Shown: piece by piece, positions 1-9,506 of the stretch
Position numbering within the stretch: the stretch's first letter is position 1
Layout: every line of letters begins with the position of its first letter
DNA from: Halobacteriovorax sp.
Lineage (GTDB): Bacteria > Bdellovibrionota > Bacteriovoracia > Bacteriovoracales > Bacteriovoracaceae
Length of the DNA: 64,000 nucleotides
Assembly: GCA_002720865.1 (NCBI GenBank)
Contig: PBIO01000027.1
Location: forward strand, 1 to 64,000
Direction of reading: 5' to 3'
The notes under the pieces: generated by a model
Seen by the model: the letters and a program-made list of their open reading frames with translations, nothing else
What the model was told of the DNA's origin: nothing
Database searches by the model: none
Made by a program: the position numbers and the translations under genes

Positions 1-2
1 AA

Positions 3-61
3 GATATTCAAAATCTAGCTTGCGAAGCAAGTTGATCCAGGATGGATCAATTTTGAATGTC
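3..61. other. Compact three-way-junction inverted-repeat element at window edge
   Basis: Nearly every base can pair. An outer helix of about 11 bp (3-13 with 51-61, one G-T pair) encloses a 5-bp hairpin with a 3-base loop (19-31) and a 7-bp hairpin with a 5-base loop (32-50). It lies about 50 bases beyond the purM stop on the minus strand. Neither strand has a T-tract after it, so it is not an obvious intrinsic terminator. It could be an mRNA 3' end stabiliser, part of a small RNA, or one copy of a dispersed palindromic repeat. Pairing is seen in the sequence; function is unknown. Confidence 0.45.
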
Positions 62-109
62 TAAAAACTAGGATGGTTTTAGTTTTATCACCACCCAAGT
101 AGGTCAGTT

Positions 110-1090
110 TTAATAGCTAAAGCCTAATGCCTTAACATTTACTTTTCCATTTCCAGGTTCCACTGTTCCAAGCCTCCAGGCCTTTTCTTCTCCTAAAAGA
201 TTTAATACCTTTTCAGGTTGGTCAGTAGTGAATACAAGCCCTAGCCCCATATTAAAAGTTCGATAAAGCTCTGGATTCTCTAAACCACTTCTTTTAGCCA
301 GTACACTGAAAATGGGTGATACCTCATCAAGACTTGGGAGAAAATCTAACACATAATCTAAATTTTTATTATTTCTTGCAATATTAGTTAAACCACCACC
401 CGTGATATGAGCAGCGGAAGTAATAAGTTTATTGTTTATTAATGGTCTTAAAGTATCCTCATAAATTTTAGTAGGAGTTAAGGCCAATTTTAAAAGGTCA
501 GTCTCATCCTCCTTTAAAAGTTTTCTAATTAAAGAAAACCCATTGCTATGAGGACCACTAGAGGCCAATCCAATAATTGTCTGTCCTGGTTTAATTTTAT
601 CTCCACCAAGCAGATCCTCTTTATTGATTTCTCCCACACAAAATCCCGCAAGATCATACTCGCCGTCTTCATACATTCCCGGCATCTCTGCGGTCTCTCC
701 TCCAATAAGAGCAGCTTTAGACTGCATACACCCTTCGATAATACCATCTAAAACACTTGCAGCAGTATCAACTTCAAGTTTTCCAGTTGCTAGATAATCC
801 ATAAAGAAAAGTGGTTTGGCACCTGTACATAAAACATCATTAGTACACATGGCCACTAGGTCTATCCCAACAGTATTGTGAATATCCAATTGCTTGGCGA
901 GCATTAGCTTCGTCCCAACTCCATCTGTCCCAGCGGCTAAAATACGCTCGTCATCTATTTTATATAAACAAGCAAAGCCTCCTACGCCTTCCAAAACCCG
1001 TTCTCCATAAGTTCTAGTAACTTTAGATTTGATCTTTTCAACAAAGGCATCACCTTTTTCAATATCAACACCTGCTTCTTTATAATCCAT
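110..1090 (-). CDS. purM: Phosphoribosylformylglycinamidine cyclo-ligase (AIR synthetase)
   Basis: Cytosolic enzyme that closes the imidazole ring of FGAM with ATP to give AIR, the fifth step of purine synthesis. The 326-residue length is normal for PurM. It starts MDYKEAGVDI and carries the family motifs AAGTDGVGTKL (metal/ATP loop), GGETAEMPG and GLASSGPHSNGFSL, followed by a C-terminal ITGGGLTNI region. The ATG has an AGAGGA ribosome site. It is the last gene of the purine operon, 14 bases after purH. Assignment is secure. Confidence 0.97.
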   Translation of the reverse strand: MDYKEAGVDIEKGDAFVEKIKSKVTRTYGERVLEGVGGFACLYKIDDERILAAGTDGVGTKLMLAKQLDIHNTVGIDLVAMCTNDVLCTGAKPLFFMDYLATGKLEVDTAASVLDGIIEGCMQSKAALIGGETAEMPGMYEDGEYDLAGFCVGEINKEDLLGGDKIKPGQTIIGLASSGPHSNGFSLIRKLLKEDETDLLKLALTPTKIYEDTLRPLINNKLITSAAHITGGGLTNIARNNKNLDYVLDFLPSLDEVSPIFSVLAKRSGLENPELYRTFNMGLGLVFTTDQPEKVLNLLGEEKAWRLGTVEPGNGKVNVKALGFSY

Positions 1091-1104
1091 AAAATCCTCT
1101 ACTA

Positions 1105-2685
1105 TTAATGTCTAAAATGTCTTCTACCTGTAAAAGCTAGAGAAATATCGAGTTCATTGGCAGTTTCGATTACTTCTTCATCTCTTATACTCCCACCGGG
1201 CTGTATAATATTTCTTACCCCAACCTTATGAGCTGCTTCTACTGTATCTTTGAAAGGGAAAAATGCATCAGAGATGAGTATTGCCTCTTCTAACGACTCA
1301 TGTCCATTTTCTTTAGCTTTATCCGCCGCCTGCAACAAGCTGATTAGGCGATTAGGATTTCCCATACCAGCGCCAATTAAAGCTAATCCATTGTCCATCG
1401 ACTTTACCAAAGCAATAGCATTACTTCTTAAGTGCTTTCCTACAAAGATCCCAAATTGCCCTAAATTAAGATTTTCTCTGGGGAATTCTTTTTTAGACAT
1501 TGATTGAAATTCTAAGTCCTTTCCTAAATCTTCATTTTGAACTACCCAGCCACCACTTATGGAGCGAACCATAGTTTCACTTCTCTCTGGACTTAACATA
1601 TTTGATTTTATTAACCGTAAGTTTTTCTTATTCGCGAATAGCTCCAATGCTTCAACAGAAAAATCGGGAGCAATAATAACTTCAACAAATTTTTTACTTA
1701 GCCATTCAGCAATGTCTTTTTGAACAGGTCTATTGAAACAGATAATACTTCCAAAAGCACTAATAGGATCTCCATCCCAAGCAAGTTTTAAAGCCTCAAG
1801 TGGTTCATTAGCGAGAGCCGCCCCGCAAGGATTTAAATGCTTAACAACTGTTACAACAGAGTTTAGATTGTCATTTACTAGAGTATGAAGGTCACTAGTA
1901 CATCTTAAAGCAGCGTCGGCATCTAGTAGGTTATTATAGCTCATAGGTTTACCTTGAATAGGTCTAGCATGGGCCAAACCTTCGCCACTATGATCCTGAT
2001 ATACCCAACCTCGCTGATGTGGATTTTCGCCATATCTTAGACTACTTGATTTCTTAGCTGCGAGGGTTAGGGTTCTACTTTCCGCATTGAATTCTTTTTC
2101 TAGTACGTTTGCAATAAGACCATCATATGCGGCAGTACTTCTAAAAGCTTCCATGGAAAAGTTTTTCCTTAAGGCCAAATCAGTATTCCCTGAGGTATTT
2201 TCTAAACAATCCAAAAGAAGGTCATACTGACCTGGATTTGTACAAGTACAAACAGATTCAAAGTTTTTGGCCGCGGCCCTAATCATGGTCGGTCCACCAA
2301 TATCAATATTTTCAACTAACTCATCTAAATCACCATTTCTTTGAACAACTTGATCAAAAGGATACAAATTACAAATCACTAAATCGATTGGTTCAATTCC
2401 AAGCTCGTTGGCTTCTAGTATATCTTGACTATTATTTCGTCTAAAAAGAAGGGCAGAACCTACTTGAAAACTAAGAGTTTTCATTCGACCACCAAAGGCC
2501 TCAGGATTTCCGGTAACTTTATCTATTGGGGTATACGAAATCCCCCTTTCTTCTAAGAATTTTCCTGTACCACCGCTCGAGATAATCTCTACATTAAGTT
2601 TTTTTAATCCAAGGGCCACTCTTTCAAGTCCGCTCTTATCACTAACAGACACTAAGGCTCTTTTAATTTTTTTTAATTCATTCAT
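1105..2685 (-). CDS. purH: Bifunctional AICAR transformylase / IMP cyclohydrolase
   Basis: Catalyses the last two steps of IMP synthesis. The N-terminal MGS-like domain is the cyclohydrolase; the C-terminal domain is the formyltransferase, with KHLNPCGAA and a C-terminus ending GRRHFRH as usual. The canonical cyclohydrolase motif KTLHPxIHGG is here KTLSFQVGSALLFRR, so its usual His is absent. An in-frame TTG at 2691 lies only 2 bases from the GAGGGG ribosome site, whereas the ATG at 2685 lies 8 bases away, so I start at 2685 (526 residues). It overlaps the purQ end by a few bases, suggesting translational coupling. Confidence 0.96.
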   Translation of the reverse strand: MNELKKIKRALVSVSDKSGLERVALGLKKLNVEIISSGGTGKFLEERGISYTPIDKVTGNPEAFGGRMKTLSFQVGSALLFRRNNSQDILEANELGIEPIDLVICNLYPFDQVVQRNGDLDELVENIDIGGPTMIRAAAKNFESVCTCTNPGQYDLLLDCLENTSGNTDLALRKNFSMEAFRSTAAYDGLIANVLEKEFNAESRTLTLAAKKSSSLRYGENPHQRGWVYQDHSGEGLAHARPIQGKPMSYNNLLDADAALRCTSDLHTLVNDNLNSVVTVVKHLNPCGAALANEPLEALKLAWDGDPISAFGSIICFNRPVQKDIAEWLSKKFVEVIIAPDFSVEALELFANKKNLRLIKSNMLSPERSETMVRSISGGWVVQNEDLGKDLEFQSMSKKEFPRENLNLGQFGIFVGKHLRSNAIALVKSMDNGLALIGAGMGNPNRLISLLQAADKAKENGHESLEEAILISDAFFPFKDTVEAAHKVGVRNIIQPGGSIRDEEVIETANELDISLAFTGRRHFRH

Positions 2686-3449
2686 TTCCAAGTCCCCTCA
2701 TTCTTTGAAATATAATCGACGGCATTCTTAAAAATTCCAAACCCCCAAGACTTCTCCAAGGGATTTCTATTATCAACTGCATGTGTAGCTTTAAATAAAT
2801 CTGCTTCTGGATGTGGCATTAGACCAAAAACGACTCCAGTTGGGTCACAAACCCCGGCAATTTGGTTATAAGACCCGTTTACATCTTGAGTGTAGGTAAG
2901 GGCAACTTGTCCTTGATCCTTTAAAGTTTTATAGGATTTTTCTTCCTCATCTTTTAAAAAGACAATTCTCCCCTCACCATGTCTAATGGGAAGAGTTGAT
3001 TCAGTCTTTAAAGATTTTGTCCATAAGCAAACAGAGCTCTCTTCAACTTTTACTCCTGCCCACTTATTGATAAACTTACCACTCCTATTTGGAGCTAGTC
3101 CCATCTTTCTATGACCATCGATATTAAAGACATCTAACTTCATTAGGATCTGAAAACCATTGCAAATTCCGATGACGGGTCTTTTTTGAGCAATAAACTT
3201 TTTAAGCTCTTCGCCCATAAAGTTTTTAAGTTTTAAAGAAAAAACTTGGCCACTTCCAATTTCATCTCCGTAACTAAACCCGCCTGGTAAAGCAAGTATA
3301 TGATAATCAAAAAGTCTTGAAGGGTTTTTTATCAATTCATTTATAGTCATAATAGTTGACTCTGCTCCCGCTTTATTAAAAGCAAATGCAGTTTCTTTTT
3401 CGCAATTAATTCCTTCACCAGTTAAAACTAAAACCTTTGGTACTAACAT
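2682..3449 (-). CDS. purQ: FGAM synthase glutaminase subunit PurQ
   Basis: Class I glutamine amidotransferase that supplies ammonia to PurL. It has the GICNGFQ nucleophile loop (catalytic Cys), PGGFSYGD near the oxyanion region and the HPEAD His/Glu pair near the C-terminus. At 255 residues it is a separate protein, yet it resembles the glutaminase domain fused to the end of large PurL enzymes. The start overlaps the purL end by 7 bases and has a GGAGG site. Function is secure; the pairing with a PurS-containing PurL is notable. Confidence 0.95.
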   Translation of the reverse strand: MLVPKVLVLTGEGINCEKETAFAFNKAGAESTIMTINELIKNPSRLFDYHILALPGGFSYGDEIGSGQVFSLKLKNFMGEELKKFIAQKRPVIGICNGFQILMKLDVFNIDGHRKMGLAPNRSGKFINKWAGVKVEESSVCLWTKSLKTESTLPIRHGEGRIVFLKDEEEKSYKTLKDQGQVALTYTQDVNGSYNQIAGVCDPTGVVFGLMPHPEADLFKATHAVDNRNPLEKSWGFGIFKNAVDYISKNEGTWK

Positions 3450-6400
3450 AGCTCTGTCCTCCAGGCTTTTTGAAGTTCTAGAATGTCTTTTTTGATAAGA
3501 AGTTCCTTTGAGTCCCTAACAATAAGCATTTCTTCCATTATTGTCTTTCCAATACATATAGCGTCCTTACCAAAAAGATCCTCTACTTTAGAAGCATTCT
3601 CGGGGTTCACGGTAACGACAAATCTTCCAGGAGCCTCATTAAATAGAACTTCTAAAGAATTATCGGGAATATTAACTTCAACTCCGAGGCCATTCCCAAA
3701 GCAAGATTCGCTTAGGGTTACCGCGAGTCCCCCTTCAGAAATATCGTGAGTTGAATTAAAAAGATTATCTTTTATAGCCTTATGTATATTTTTATATCTA
3801 TTAAAATTACCTTCTAAATTAATCTTAGGAAGTTCAGAATCACTAATTTTTGTTATTTCCAAAAACTCGGAACCAAGAAGACCTTCACCAAAACCCCCAA
3901 GAAGATATACTTTTTCATCACTGCTTCTAACAGATGCTTGTGTAGTAGAATTGATATTGGTTTTACCCATAGCGCTTACTAAGAGTGTTGGTAAAACACT
4001 TACTTTAATATCCTCATCGTACCCATTCTTTCCTCGGAAATCATTTTTCATTGAATCTTTACCACTAACTAGGGGGGCACCATAGGCTTCACAAATATCA
4101 GAGAGGCCTTTGCATGCCCTAACCAGTTGAGCCAACTTATGGTCGCCGTCTTTATTTTTTGAACTATGATAAATAGGATCCGGCCAACAAAAATTATCTA
4201 ACAAGCAGACTGTCTCAGGGTCAGCTCCACTTGCAATAATATTTCTAAAGGCCTCATCAACTGAAAATTGTGCCATTAAATAAGTATCATACAGACTGAC
4301 TCTAGGGGCGAGTCCGCAGCCGATAGCAATAGCATTATCCATTTCTCCACCGTGGGGTCCTAGCCAAACAACGCCGCTATCATTAGGAGCTTCACCTAAC
4401 TTACCACCAAAGGGCTTTATATGAGTGGCCCCTCCGACTTCATGGTCATATCTTCTAACCCACTCTTCTTTTGAAGCAATTGTGGGTCTTTTTAATAATT
4501 CAATTAAACTTCTCTCAAGAAAACTTCTATTACTAACACCATTGAACTCACTTAGCTCAGCGCCCTTATACCAGTTTTCTCTTGTATAAATCTCTCCTTC
4601 CCATTTTGCATTTAACTTCATTTGTGGAAGTCCATTATGTAAAAAATCGAGATCGATTTTTCCGCAAAGTTCAGAATTATATCTAAGTTCTAAATAACCT
4701 GAATCTGTGAACTCTCCAATGTCATTTGCCGAAACCGAATAATCCACTGCTAAGGCTTCAAACTCGGTTGTTCTAGAAGGGTGAACACTAAAGGTCATTC
4801 TTTCCTGGCTTTCACTTATAAAAAGCTCGTAAGGTTTTAAGCCGGGATACTTTGTAGGTGCTAAAGCTAAATCAACGAGTGCGCCACCGGTCAGTTCGGC
4901 CATCTCTCCCACACTACTACTAAGTCCTCCAGCTCCATTATCAGTAACAGAAGAAAAAAGACCTCGGTCTCGCGCTTCCATCATAAAGTCCATAACTCTT
5001 TTTTGAGTGATTGGATCGCCGATTTGCACGGCCGTTGCCGGAGAATTTTCATCCAGTTCAAGCGAACTAAAAGTAGCCCCATGAATACCGTCAGCACCAA
5101 TGGCACCTCCGACCATATATATTCTATCCCCAGGTTTTTGCCCTTTTTGCTCAGTCGTTCTTCCATCGGCTAACTTCTTTGGCATAACCCCAACTGTTCC
5201 ACAAAAAACAAGAGGTTTTCCAGCATAGTTAGGATCAAAAAAGAAAGCTCCATTTACGGTAGGAACGCCGCTTTTGTTTCCGCCGTCCTCTACTCCCTTA
5301 TGAACCCCTTCAATCATTCTACGAGGAGGCTTAGGTCCAACTGGCAAAGCTTTACCATCGTCGTAATCACTTAGACTGGCAGGAGCAAAGCAAAATACAT
5401 CTGTATTGGCGATTGGTCTCGCTCCTAGACCACAACCTAAGATATCCCTGTTAACTCCCAAGATCCCAGTCAAAGCACCACCATAGGGGTCTAGTGCACT
5501 TGGGGAATTATGTGTTTCAGCTTTAAAGCATAAGTCCACTTTTTCATCAAAACTTACAATACCGGCATTGTCACTGAAGACACTAATCAACCAATCTAAC
5601 TTTCTTTCTTTTTTAATTTTTTCTGTTGTATTTTTGATAAACTCTTTAAATAAACTATCAACCTTAAAGCTCCCTAAATTTGGGCCATACTTTGGTTCTG
5701 ATGTTTCTGAGTAAGAGATATCTGCTGCAAAAATCTTATGCTTACAATGCTCACTCCAAGTTTGGGCCAATACTTCAAGTTCTATATCGGTCGGGCATAA
5801 TGGTAGACCCGAAGCCTCTCTTGCTGTTTGAACATCTTTTCTTTCGTAGAACTTTTTTATAGTTCCAAGTTCCTCAACTGTTAAGGCTAAACATCTTTCT
5901 ATTGAAAGAGACTCGAGGTCTGAATCGCTAATATTGAGGTCAATGGCCTTTACTTCACCAGTTCCTGAAATTTTAACTTTCGGTAAACTGATATGCTTAA
6001 ATCGTTCTGCTCTTCTTAATTCTTTAATTGTATAAACCTGAATTTGGTTTAATAGAGGGTTCGCTAATATTTCTCGGCCAAGTCTTTGTGCGTCCTTTCT
6101 ATCTAGATTTCCATAGACCCAATAGATTTTTCCAGTAGAGATCTTATTTTGGCAGTTGAAAACTTTAAAAGCATCCTCGACGGCTTTACCTGAATTGTCA
6201 GTAACACCTGGCTTGAAACCAACTTCAATCGCAAATGAAGCTTCACCTCTATCCCACTCTAAGCAGTTGAACTCATCTAAAACTGAATCAGCTAGGACTT
6301 TTTGTGCTGTATCAGTAGAGATCTCTTTTTCGGACTCTATTAAGAAGAAGTGTGTTTCCTCCATCCTATCAAGGTCCATCTTAAAGACATCTCTTGCTTC

Positions 6401-6466
6401 ATTCACCCAGCTATTTAAATGATGTCCTTGATACTTATTTGTAATTTCTACTCTTGAATAGTTCAT
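3443..6466 (-). CDS. purL: FGAM synthase, PurS-like domain fused to PurL, no glutaminase
   Basis: ATP-dependent amidation of FGAR to FGAM. The 1007-residue length lies between small PurL (about 740) and large PurL (about 1300, with glutaminase). The N-terminal 150-180 residues form a PurS-like part (EVGFKPGVTDNSGKAVEDAF), followed by the linker and the catalytic core with LAQTWSEHCKHK, FKAETHNSPSALDP, DNGAGGLSSSVGEM and HDISEGGLAVTLSE. The chain stops where the glutaminase would start, and PurQ follows as a separate gene. The reading frame is open back to 6526, but ATG 6466 has an AGGAC site and begins just after purN ends, so it is the likely start. Confidence 0.95.
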   Translation of the reverse strand: MNYSRVEITNKYQGHHLNSWVNEARDVFKMDLDRMEETHFFLIESEKEISTDTAQKVLADSVLDEFNCLEWDRGEASFAIEVGFKPGVTDNSGKAVEDAFKVFNCQNKISTGKIYWVYGNLDRKDAQRLGREILANPLLNQIQVYTIKELRRAERFKHISLPKVKISGTGEVKAIDLNISDSDLESLSIERCLALTVEELGTIKKFYERKDVQTAREASGLPLCPTDIELEVLAQTWSEHCKHKIFAADISYSETSEPKYGPNLGSFKVDSLFKEFIKNTTEKIKKERKLDWLISVFSDNAGIVSFDEKVDLCFKAETHNSPSALDPYGGALTGILGVNRDILGCGLGARPIANTDVFCFAPASLSDYDDGKALPVGPKPPRRMIEGVHKGVEDGGNKSGVPTVNGAFFFDPNYAGKPLVFCGTVGVMPKKLADGRTTEQKGQKPGDRIYMVGGAIGADGIHGATFSSLELDENSPATAVQIGDPITQKRVMDFMMEARDRGLFSSVTDNGAGGLSSSVGEMAELTGGALVDLALAPTKYPGLKPYELFISESQERMTFSVHPSRTTEFEALAVDYSVSANDIGEFTDSGYLELRYNSELCGKIDLDFLHNGLPQMKLNAKWEGEIYTRENWYKGAELSEFNGVSNRSFLERSLIELLKRPTIASKEEWVRRYDHEVGGATHIKPFGGKLGEAPNDSGVVWLGPHGGEMDNAIAIGCGLAPRVSLYDTYLMAQFSVDEAFRNIIASGADPETVCLLDNFCWPDPIYHSSKNKDGDHKLAQLVRACKGLSDICEAYGAPLVSGKDSMKNDFRGKNGYDEDIKVSVLPTLLVSAMGKTNINSTTQASVRSSDEKVYLLGGFGEGLLGSEFLEITKISDSELPKINLEGNFNRYKNIHKAIKDNLFNSTHDISEGGLAVTLSESCFGNGLGVEVNIPDNSLEVLFNEAPGRFVVTVNPENASKVEDLFGKDAICIGKTIMEEMLIVRDSKELLIKKDILELQKAWRTELC

Positions 6467-6476
6467 TTTATTCGTC

Positions 6477-7088
6477 CTATGTGGCAAACAGTTGATCAAT
6501 TGCTTTTTTATAGAGCTTATATTCAACCTCTAGGCCCCGGGCCTTAAAGCTTTGTAAATTATCTTCTTTTTTTCTTTGAAAACTTTCTTGAATAATTATG
6601 GGTCCAGTATCGATACCTGAATCCACATGGTGAACTGTAACGCCTGACTGTTCGACACCAGAATCCCAGGCCTGCTCATAGGCATCTTTTCCAGGAAAAG
6701 AAGGAAGAAGCGCAGGGTGTATATTAATTATCTTACTTTTTTCTTTTTGTTCATCCCAATATTTAGAAATAAAATCCGCTGATAAAATTCTCATATAGCC
6801 TGCCAGAAAAACCCATTCTATTTTATTACTTTCTAAAATATTTAGAATTTTACTTTCATGTATTGTTTTTGCTTCTAGGTGACTAAGTTCTTTTGATTTT
6901 TCATAAGGTACAACATAGCAGTCAACCGAATATTTTTCACATCTTGTGATTACTCCTGCATCAACTTTATCTGTAATTACACAGGCCACGTTATAGGTTT
7001 TTTTAATTTGGGCATAGGAAAGCAGGTTCTCGGCATTAGTTCCGGAACCACTGGCCATGATAGCGACCACGGGTCTAGATTCTGGCAA
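6477..7088 (-). CDS. purN: Phosphoribosylglycinamide formyltransferase (folate-dependent)
   Basis: Transfers a formyl group from 10-formyl-tetrahydrofolate to GAR. Family signatures are MASGSGTNAENLL (phosphate loop), HPALLPSFPGKDAYEQAW with the catalytic Asn-His nearby (INIHPALL), and VTVHHVDSGIDTGPII. Length 203 is normal. The start is TTG with a weak ribosome site and lies inside the 3' end of purD (14-base overlap), so translation is probably coupled to purD. Confidence 0.95.
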   Translation of the reverse strand: MPESRPVVAIMASGSGTNAENLLSYAQIKKTYNVACVITDKVDAGVITRCEKYSVDCYVVPYEKSKELSHLEAKTIHESKILNILESNKIEWVFLAGYMRILSADFISKYWDEQKEKSKIINIHPALLPSFPGKDAYEQAWDSGVEQSGVTVHHVDSGIDTGPIIIQESFQRKKEDNLQSFKARGLEVEYKLYKKAIDQLFAT

Positions 7089-8367
7089 TATCTTGTCGAT
7101 AATGCATCCCCTTAAAGTTAAAGTTTTTTATTTGGGAATAAGCTAGTTCCTTCGCTTCTTCAGTAGTGCTTCCAACCGCACTGACCCCCATGACTCTCCC
7201 TCCTGAATTGACCAATTCATTTTTATTATTTCTATTCACACCAGCAAAAAATAAATGGATACTTCCATCAGTAGGATCATTGTATTCAACAGGATAAGAA
7301 ATTGGATTATTTGTGTTAAGAGGTGTTTTATCAATTGAAGGATAGCCTCCACTTGTTAGAACAATATGGACACAACTTTTCTGCTTAGAGCTTATATCTA
7401 TTGACTCGTTTAAACTATGATTAGCAACTTTTTTTAAATAATCATGTAAATCAATATTTAAAGTGGGCATGAGAATTTGAGTCTCGGGGTCCCCCATCCT
7501 AACATTGTACTCAATGACGTTAATCTCCTCATTCTCAATCATTAATCCAACAAAAAGAAAGCCATTAAAAGTGTTACCTTCTTTTTCCATTCCTAAAAGC
7601 GTCTTTCTAAAAACTTCGTCAATTTTTCTCTTAACAGATTCTGAAGGCCAGCCTTGGGGCTGATAGCCCCCCATGCCTCCAGTATTAGGACCTAAGTCAT
7701 TATCAAATACTCTTTTATAATCGCAGGCATACCCAAGGGTGACATAATTTGTTCCGTCACAAAGAGCAAAGGCAGAAAGCTCTTTACCACGTAGCATTTC
7801 TTCAAATAAAATTTCCTTTGTAGAAATACTACAATCTTTATTATCTAAGAAATCATAAACCGCGCTCTTTGCCAGGTCTAACTTATCAGTTACAACGACT
7901 CCCTTTCCTCCGGCCAGAGCATCCGCTTTAACAACGATTCCTTTTTCCATAGGCAAGGATTCTAAATAAGTATACCCCTCCTCTACTGAGCCCACAGTTT
8001 TAAAAGAAGCGGTTGGTATGTCATATTTTTGCATAAAGTTTTTTGCAAAAATCTTTGAAGACTCAAGTTTTGCAGCAGCGGCACTTGGACCTACGACTGG
8101 AATTTTCTTTTCTCGTAGCCAATCAGCAACTCCATTCGCAAGAGGATCTTCAGGTCCAATAACAACATAATCGGGGTTTAATTGCTCAATCCTTTTGATA
8201 AAATTATCTTTTTCCTTCCAGCTTAAATTATCGGTACTTACTTTTGGAGTAATCTCCATCCCGGGGTTTCCAGGGCATACGATGATGCTGTCGACCTTAG
8301 AGCTTCTGGAAAGTTTCCAGGCCAGTGCGTGCTCCCGTCCTCCCGAACCTAGGATAAGTACTTTCAT
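7075..8367 (-). CDS. purD: Phosphoribosylamine-glycine ligase (GAR synthetase)
   Basis: ATP-grasp ligase joining phosphoribosylamine and glycine. It starts MKVLILGSGGREHALAWKL, with GPEDPLANGVADWL, VVKADALAGGKGVVV and the metal-site segment NVRMGDPETQ. Length 430 is standard. The ATG overlaps the purC stop by four bases (ATGA), a typical coupled junction. Confidence 0.97.
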   Translation of the reverse strand: MKVLILGSGGREHALAWKLSRSSKVDSIIVCPGNPGMEITPKVSTDNLSWKEKDNFIKRIEQLNPDYVVIGPEDPLANGVADWLREKKIPVVGPSAAAAKLESSKIFAKNFMQKYDIPTASFKTVGSVEEGYTYLESLPMEKGIVVKADALAGGKGVVVTDKLDLAKSAVYDFLDNKDCSISTKEILFEEMLRGKELSAFALCDGTNYVTLGYACDYKRVFDNDLGPNTGGMGGYQPQGWPSESVKRKIDEVFRKTLLGMEKEGNTFNGFLFVGLMIENEEINVIEYNVRMGDPETQILMPTLNIDLHDYLKKVANHSLNESIDISSKQKSCVHIVLTSGGYPSIDKTPLNTNNPISYPVEYNDPTDGSIHLFFAGVNRNNKNELVNSGGRVMGVSAVGSTTEEAKELAYSQIKNFNFKGMHYRQDIARI

Positions 8368-9491
8368 TTTGAATCTCCATCGATTTTCTCAATAACCTGA
8401 TCTAAGTTCCAGCAGGATTTAAAAACGTCTTCACCGTTAAATTTTTTGTTTAGACTTTGTGCTAAGGACTTGTACATTTCCTCACAAGCATTCTTAAGAT
8501 CTAAATCTAATTGTGGTGGCTCAGTCTTAAATTCAGTTAAACAAAACTCTTTCCAGTCTTTTATTCCACGCTCATCGGCAATAAGCTTAGATTTTTCGAC
8601 AATTTCATACCAGTCAGATTTTCTATAAAATTTTCTAAGAGTTTCTTTTGATAACTGGGTCCCCTTATAAGTCAGCCTAAGTTCATCTGGTCCAATAGAG
8701 TCCACTAAAGTAAATCTTCTATTTCCAGTTTCATCTTTCTCTCCAAAAGCGAACTCAAGTTTCCCATCCCAAAGCTCCACATCAATCTCTTTAAAAATAT
8801 CTTTAATTCTAAGAGCAACCAGCGAAACGAAATCCTTGAGGGTTTCAAACTCTACTTCATTGAGTCCAGCAATATCCCTGGCACCTTCATAAGCAGTATA
8901 CCTATCACTTGGCTCAAGCTTAGTTGAAAATTCAATAATGGGTTTAGCAAACTTTTCACCGATAAGAGGTGCCTGAGAAAGACCCAACTCTTTTACATAA
9001 TCTGGGTTTGCTGTTCTCTTGAGTAAGCTAGAGCCTCTTGGAACACCAAATCTAAAGACAACCTCTAGGGGAACCAAACAATTTACAGGTCTTTCTCTAT
9101 AGACAGTGTAGTCCCACTCATTATTATTCAAATATTTTGGTTTTATAACTTCGACGGGCTTAATTTTATACTGATTATCACCAGTACCTAAACCTACTCC
9201 GTGATGACTCATTCCCTTTCTTTTAAAACTTTCAAGTAGAGGGTTAAATTTAAACCGCTTTAAGCCCTCCGGAAGCTCCCAGTTTTCCCAACTTTCTTTC
9301 TTCCCAAGGTAATTAAAGAAGAAATCTGCCATGGAAGCAAGAGCTGCTCCTTTTCCCTCTAGCTCGTCTGGCATTGCGCCCCAATCAAAAACACTAAATC
9401 TATCTGAGTATTCGAATATAAAATCTCCACTCTGGGGGACTTTTAAAACATTTTTAACTGAACCTTCAAACATTAATTCTGTTTTTTCCAA
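8364..9491 (-). CDS. purC: SAICAR synthetase, long divergent form
   Basis: Condenses CAIR with aspartate. Recognisable PurC segments are MFEGSVKNVLKV at the N-terminus, YRERPVNCLVPLEVVFRFG in the middle, LWDGKLEFAFG and LVDSIGPDELRL. At 375 residues it is much longer than the 237-residue E. coli enzyme and sequence identity looks low. TTG is the start, with AGGAG 5 bases upstream, immediately after the purF stop. The operon context strengthens the call. Confidence 0.9.
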   Translation of the reverse strand: MEKTELMFEGSVKNVLKVPQSGDFIFEYSDRFSVFDWGAMPDELEGKGAALASMADFFFNYLGKKESWENWELPEGLKRFKFNPLLESFKRKGMSHHGVGLGTGDNQYKIKPVEVIKPKYLNNNEWDYTVYRERPVNCLVPLEVVFRFGVPRGSSLLKRTANPDYVKELGLSQAPLIGEKFAKPIIEFSTKLEPSDRYTAYEGARDIAGLNEVEFETLKDFVSLVALRIKDIFKEIDVELWDGKLEFAFGEKDETGNRRFTLVDSIGPDELRLTYKGTQLSKETLRKFYRKSDWYEIVEKSKLIADERGIKDWKEFCLTEFKTEPPQLDLDLKNACEEMYKSLAQSLNKKFNGEDVFKSCWNLDQVIEKIDGDSK

Positions 9492-9506
9492 GCTAGCTCC
9501 TATGCT

